The position numbers and the translations under genes were made by a program. A stretch of 10,025 bases of DNA from Rhodobacteraceae bacterium UBA1957 (GTDB lineage: Bacteria; Pseudomonadota; Alphaproteobacteria; Rhodobacterales; Rhodobacteraceae), in contig DDEJ01000131.1 in assembly GCA_002336405.1 (NCBI GenBank), forward strand, positions 1-10,025, in the 5' to 3' direction. The notes beneath the pieces were generated by a model. The model was not told the DNA's origin. It saw nothing but the letters and a program-made list of their open reading frames with translations, and did no database searches. Positions 6,705-10,025 of this stretch are shown one piece after another (position 1 is the stretch's first letter; every line of letters begins with the position of its first letter).

Positions 6705-7398
6705 TATTCAAAACCTACACGCGGGCTACGGCCAGATGAAAGTTTTGCAAGGCATCGACCTCAATATCCAGCAGGGTGAAATTGTGGCGCTTTTGGGCAG
6801 TAATGGCGCAGGCAAATCGACCCTAAATAATAACATTTCTGGCATCTATGAACCGACTGCAGGCGCAATTTTGTTTGAGGGTGAAAATATCACCGGGCTG
6901 CGTTCTGAACAGGTTGTGCAAAAAGGCATTATCCATGTCCCAGAAGGGCGGCGCATTTTCCCAAATATTTCAGTGCGTGAAAATCTTGAGTTGGGCAGTT
7001 ATCTGCGTGGACAGAAAAACCGAAAAGCCAACCTTGACCGTGTAGTCGGCGTATTCCCGCGCTTGCAAGAACGCTTCTCGCAACTGGCCGGAACCCTATC
7101 AGGGGGTGAACAGCAAATGCTGGCGATTGGGCGTGGGATGATGGCAGAACCGCGTCTGATGATCCTGGATGAGCCATCGCTTGGCTTGTCGCCGCTCTTG
7201 GTTGAGGAAATGTTTGGCCTTATTCAGGACCTCAATAAAACTGGACTGTCGTTTTTTCTGGTAGAGCAAAATGTGATGCAATCGCTTGAAATCGCCGACA
7301 GGGCCTATGTGATCGAAAACGGCAAAATTGTTTTATCGGGAAACACGGATGCTTTGCTGGACGATCCAGAGCTTAAAAAATCCTATCTTGGAGTATAG
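6697..7398 (+). CDS. Liv-type ABC transporter ATPase (LivF-like)
   Basis: A 233-residue ATP-binding subunit. The ATG at 6697 is chosen over an upstream in-frame start because GGAGG (6683-6687) precedes it at a normal distance and the protein then begins MLDIQNLHAGYGQ, the family norm. Motifs are Walker A GSNGAGKS (34-41), HVPEGRRIFPNISVRENL (80-97), a canonical signature LSGGEQQML (134-142), Walker B LMILDEPSLGLSP (154-166), and VEQN (189-192), in which Gln replaces the switch His as is usual for LivF. Directly after Walker A the helix reads TLNNNISG, three asparagines where LivF proteins normally have residues like TLRT. It pairs with the LivG-like subunit to drive import. Its end is followed by a 148-base gap before the catabolic genes. 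Confidence 0.9.
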   Translation: MLDIQNLHAGYGQMKVLQGIDLNIQQGEIVALLGSNGAGKSTLNNNISGIYEPTAGAILFEGENITGLRSEQVVQKGIIHVPEGRRIFPNISVRENLELGSYLRGQKNRKANLDRVVGVFPRLQERFSQLAGTLSGGEQQMLAIGRGMMAEPRLMILDEPSLGLSPLLVEEMFGLIQDLNKTGLSFFLVEQNVMQSLEIADRAYVIENGKIVLSGNTDALLDDPELKKSYLGV

Positions 7399-7546
7399 TA
7401 TTAATGATTTTTACGGTAATGTTAAAAACAAAAGCCAAGACCGGACGTATTGGTCCCTTTTGGGGCCTGATGACAAAGCTCTCTAGTCTTTTGAGGTGGC
7501 TTTGCGCGCTGGCCTTGAGACACCGCGCGCGGAGGGGCAACCTCAC
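7399..7546 (+). other. 148-base gap between importer and catabolic genes, with small hairpins
   Basis: This is the largest gap inside the + strand gene run. It begins AT-rich. GGTCCC (7452-7457) and GGGGCC (7462-7467) form a six-pair stem with one wobble around the loop TTTT. Further on, CAAAGC (7474-7479) and GCTTTG (7499-7504) can pair around a 19-base loop. Neither hairpin is followed by a T-run. No clear promoter or ORF with coding character was seen. It could be a partial attenuator, an RNA processing site or the leader of a second transcript. Confidence 0.4.
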
Positions 7547-8440
7547 ATGACCGAACATTTTTCATTGCGTCAGCGGCTAGCCGCACCCGAGATCACCATA
7601 GCCCCCGGCGTCTATGATGCATTGGGGTCTGTTTTGGTGCAGCAGGCTGGCTATCACGTGACTTATCTGTCGGGTGCCTCGATCGCCTATACCCGATTTG
7701 GCCGACCCGATATTGGTCTTGTCGGGATGAGTGAGGTCGCAGACACTTTATCGGCGATCACCGAAAGAAGCAGCCTGCCGGTTATCGTCGATGGCGATAC
7801 CGGATTTGGCAACGCTTTGAATGTGATGCGTACAGTACGATTGTTTGAAACCTGCGGTGCTTCGGCGATCCAGTTAGAAGATCAGACACTGCCCAAGCGC
7901 TGCGGCCATCTTGCAGGCAAAACACTCGTACCCCAAGGCGAGATGGTCGGAAAAATCAAAGCGGCACTTGATGCGCGCCGGCAGACAGAGACTTTGATCA
8001 TTGCCCGCACGGACGGTATCGCAGTCGAGGGCTTTGATGCGGCTTTGGAGCGTGCCGACCATTATGTCGAGGCTGGTGCCGATGTTCTGTTTGTCGAGGC
8101 CCCGCAATCCCCAAGCCAGATGCAGGCAATCGTGGCAAGGTTCGGCGACCGCATTCCCCTGATGGCAAATATGGTAGAGGGCGGCATGACCCCACAAAAA
8201 AACGCCGCAGAACTGCAGGATATCGGCTATTCACTGGTGATTTTTCCTGGGGGGATGGTGCGGGCTATGGCCCATAGCGCACGGGCATATCTTGAGAGTT
8301 TGAATGCCCATGGAACAAACCAACCGTTTCGTGACCGAATGCTGGATTTCTCAGAATTAAATGAGGTACTTGGCACAAAAAATATGCTTGCAACTGGGGC
8401 GAGATATGATGCAAAAAACTTTGAGGATACCCATGATTGA
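7547..8440 (+). CDS. Isocitrate lyase/PEP mutase superfamily enzyme, probable C-C lyase
   Basis: A 297-residue protein, the normal size for the methylisocitrate/dimethylmalate lyase branch. The ATG at 7547 is supported by GGAGGGG (7531-7537); an upstream in-frame TTG at 7496 was rejected. The PEP-mutase-type barrel is clear: YLSGAS (40-45), VIVDGDTGFG (79-88) with metal-linked Asp82 and Asp84, IQLEDQ (108-113) with Glu111, and the lyase loop PKRCGH (116-121) with the catalytic-type Cys119. The KRCGH/KKCGH loop marks lyases that split 2-hydroxy acids (2-methylisocitrate, 2,3-dimethylmalate and similar) into two smaller acids, whereas phosphonate mutases usually lack it. Oxaloacetate-type decarboxylases are the alternative. 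The stop overlaps the start of the HyuB gene by eight bases, so the two enzymes probably act in one pathway. The exact substrate is not determined. Confidence 0.85.
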   Translation: MTEHFSLRQRLAAPEITIAPGVYDALGSVLVQQAGYHVTYLSGASIAYTRFGRPDIGLVGMSEVADTLSAITERSSLPVIVDGDTGFGNALNVMRTVRLFETCGASAIQLEDQTLPKRCGHLAGKTLVPQGEMVGKIKAALDARRQTETLIIARTDGIAVEGFDAALERADHYVEAGADVLFVEAPQSPSQMQAIVARFGDRIPLMANMVEGGMTPQKNAAELQDIGYSLVIFPGGMVRAMAHSARAYLESLNAHGTNQPFRDRMLDFSELNEVLGTKNMLATGARYDAKNFEDTHD

Positions 8441-10025
8441 TCCTGTCACACTGGCGGTTCTGAAGGGCCGTCTGGAACAGATAGCTGACGAGATGGACGC
8501 CACGTTGTTTCGCAGCGCTTTCAACCCGATCATTGCCGAGGCGCATGACGCCTCGCATGGGCTATATCATGCAGAAACCGGTGACACATTGGTTCAAGGG
8601 AAATCTGGTCTGCCTATCTTCGTTGGGGCGATGTCTTTTGCTGTTAAAGCGGTGATCGAGAAGGCCGCAAAAGATGGCGATCTCGCCGAGGGGGACGTCT
8701 ATATTTTCAACGATCCCTATGATGGCGGGACGCATCTGTCGGATTTTCGGCTGGTGCGCCCGGTCTTTCGCAATGGTGTTGTATTCTGCTATCTAGCCTC
8801 GGTCGGACATTGGCATGATGTTGGCGGTAATGTGCCGGGAAATTACAATCCGGTTGCGACCGAATGCTTTCAAGAGGGGATGCTGATCCCTTTGGTTAAA
8901 TTATTTGTCAAAGGCGAGATGCGGCAGGATATCGTCGACATTCTCAGTGCCAATTCACGGCTGCCAGGATCGCTGTATGGTGATTTGAACGGTCAGATCA
9001 ACGCCCTTGATCTTGGTTTGCGGCGGATGATGGCGCTGCTGGATGAATATAGCGATGAGACGGTTTCAGAGGCACTTGCCGAATTGCGCAACCGGGCCGC
9101 GACCCTGATGGCGGCAAACATCGCTGAATTGCCTGACGGGACCTATTCGGCAGAAGACTTTCTCGACAATGATGGCATTGTCGACGTACCGTTGAAAATT
9201 GCGCTTGATCTGACCATCAAGGGCGACCGAATGGTGCTTGATTTCTCACGCAGTGCCAAAGCCTGCGCCGGGCCTGTCAACATTGCGCTCTCGACGGCGG
9301 TGGCGTCGGTCTATGTTGCGATCAAACATGTGTTTACAGATGTTCCGGCCAATGGCGGTGTGTTGGAGCCGATTGAGACGATTATTCCCGATGACTCTTT
9401 ATTGAGTGTGCGGGCCCCAAAACCGGTAGGTGGCTATACCGAGACTATTTTACGCATCATTGATGTTATATTTTGTGCGATTGCGCAGGTCGCGCCCGAG
9501 CGGGTGAATGGCTGTGCCTATGGCACGATTAACGCGTTGTCTCTGGCCGGGCACCGTCAGAATGGCAGTCGCTGGGTGATGTTCAGCTTCTTTGGCGGCG
9601 GGCATGGCGGACATCCCTATGGAGACGGACTCAACCATGGCAATGCGCCAATTTCAACCGCAACCATCCCACCGGCGGAAATACTTGAGGCCGCTTATCC
9701 CGTTATGTTTACGCAATGGGCGCTGCGCCCCGACAGCGGCGGACCCGGCCGCCATCGGGGAGGCCTTGGTGCTGTTTATGAAATTGAATTGCTCGAGGAG
9801 ACGGCCAATGCCTTCGTGTTCGGAGAGCGCGGCAAATTTGGCCCGCCCGGGGTGCTGGGTGGCGGAACCGGGGCCCGCAATGTATTTCGTTATGAGCAGA
9901 ACGATGGCTATCACAGCCCACCACAAATTTCCAAAATGGTTGGCATCAAGATTACTCGGGGTCAACACCTCCGGCTTGAAACACCCGGTGGAGGCGGGTA
10001 TGGCGCCGCAAATCAAAGGGACCCT
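8433..10025 (+). CDS. Hydantoinase B/oxoprolinase (HyuB) subunit, 3'-partial
   Basis: The frame runs open for 531 codons to the window edge. HyuB proteins are typically about 550-600 residues and the visible end (TPGGGGYG then NQRDP) is the usual near-C-terminal motif, so only some tens of residues are missing. Family marks are MIDPVTLAVLKGRLEQIADEM at the start, NDPYDGGTHLSD (93-104), GHWHDVGGNVPG (125-136) with the conserved His/Asp, ATECFQEGMLIPLVKL, DFSRSAKACAGPVN, a glycine-rich FFGGGHGGHPYGDG and SGGPGRHRGGLG. HyuB works with a HyuA ATPase-like subunit in ATP-dependent opening of cyclic amides (N-methylhydantoin, 5-oxoproline) or in acetone/acetophenone-type carboxylation. HyuA normally sits beside HyuB. 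It is not in the window to the left, so it may follow on the right. The start overlaps the lyase stop by eight bases (ATGATTGA), implying coupled translation. Substrate unknown. Confidence 0.88.
   Translation, partial: MIDPVTLAVLKGRLEQIADEMDATLFRSAFNPIIAEAHDASHGLYHAETGDTLVQGKSGLPIFVGAMSFAVKAVIEKAAKDGDLAEGDVYIFNDPYDGGTHLSDFRLVRPVFRNGVVFCYLASVGHWHDVGGNVPGNYNPVATECFQEGMLIPLVKLFVKGEMRQDIVDILSANSRLPGSLYGDLNGQINALDLGLRRMMALLDEYSDETVSEALAELRNRAATLMAANIAELPDGTYSAEDFLDNDGIVDVPLKIALDLTIKGDRMVLDFSRSAKACAGPVNIALSTAVASVYVAIKHVFTDVPANGGVLEPIETIIPDDSLLSVRAPKPVGGYTETILRIIDVIFCAIAQVAPERVNGCAYGTINALSLAGHRQNGSRWVMFSFFGGGHGGHPYGDGLNHGNAPISTATIPPAEILEAAYPVMFTQWALRPDSGGPGRHRGGLGAVYEIELLEETANAFVFGERGKFGPPGVLGGGTGARNVFRYEQNDGYHSPPQISKMVGIKITRGQHLRLETPGGGGYGAANQRDP

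Noticed and set aside
2703..7398. Housekeeping leucine/isoleucine/valine transporter
   Set aside because: The fold family fits, but the regulator, lyase and HyuB neighbours and the variant LivG signature point to a specialised substrate; specific liv gene symbols were therefore not assigned.
7547..8440. Phosphonate (PEP) mutase
   Set aside because: The PKRCGH loop is that of the lyase branch, and no phosphonate genes are nearby.
9654..10016. Minus-strand frames under the HyuB gene
   Set aside because: The plus strand carries an unbroken 531-codon HyuB frame with many family motifs, so these are shadows.
1..10025. CRISPR, tRNA, rRNA, insertion sequence or phage genes
   Set aside because: No regular repeats, cloverleaf-like sequence, transposase motifs or terminal inverted repeats were seen on reading the window.

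Overview
The window is protein-coding almost from end to end and looks like accessory catabolic DNA from an alphaproteobacterium, possibly a Rhodobacterales/roseobacter-type marine bacterium. That assignment is inference. It rests on the moderate GC content, the Tat-exported branched-chain-amino-acid-type (Liv) binding protein, the LivG variant present, and the mix of HyuB, PEP-mutase-fold and Asp/Glu-racemase-fold enzymes. No phage, IS, CRISPR, tRNA or rRNA signal was seen, and no gene-free stretch exceeds about 160 bases.

Layout. At the left edge (1-513, + strand) is the end of a protein that joins the C-terminal half of a 4-oxalocrotonate-tautomerase-like domain to an SnoaL/NTF2-like domain. 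It is followed with an ATGA overlap by a second, free-standing SnoaL/NTF2-like protein (510-908). An Asp/Glu/hydantoin-racemase-family gene runs the other way (905-1669, - strand) and its stop codon overlaps that of the SnoaL gene. An AT-rich divergent control region (1670-1829) with a perfect 6-4-6 inverted repeat separates it from a GntR/HutC-type regulator (1830-2663, + strand).

Downstream of the regulator, all on the + strand, is a complete Liv-type ABC importer: periplasmic binding protein (2703-3938), two permeases (4033-4935, 4946-5962) and two ATPases (5955-6704, 6697-7398). After a 148-base gap come a PEP-mutase/isocitrate-lyase superfamily enzyme with an intact lyase motif (7547-8440) and a hydantoinase B/oxoprolinase-type subunit (8433 to the window end, lacking only its last few tens of residues). 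The usual HyuA partner is not in the window and may lie just to the right.

How the genes may work together (inference): the GntR protein probably senses an imported small acid, amide or cyclic imide, or a product of it. The Liv-type transporter brings the compound in. HyuB with an unseen HyuA, the C-C lyase, the racemase-fold protein and possibly the tautomerase/SnoaL proteins degrade it. The substrate cannot be read from the sequence. The most distinctive points are a racemase-fold protein lacking both catalytic cysteines, a tautomerase-SnoaL fusion, a LivG ATPase without a normal LSGGQ signature, three identical-length 8-base gene overlaps, and a pathway combination that does not match a textbook operon.
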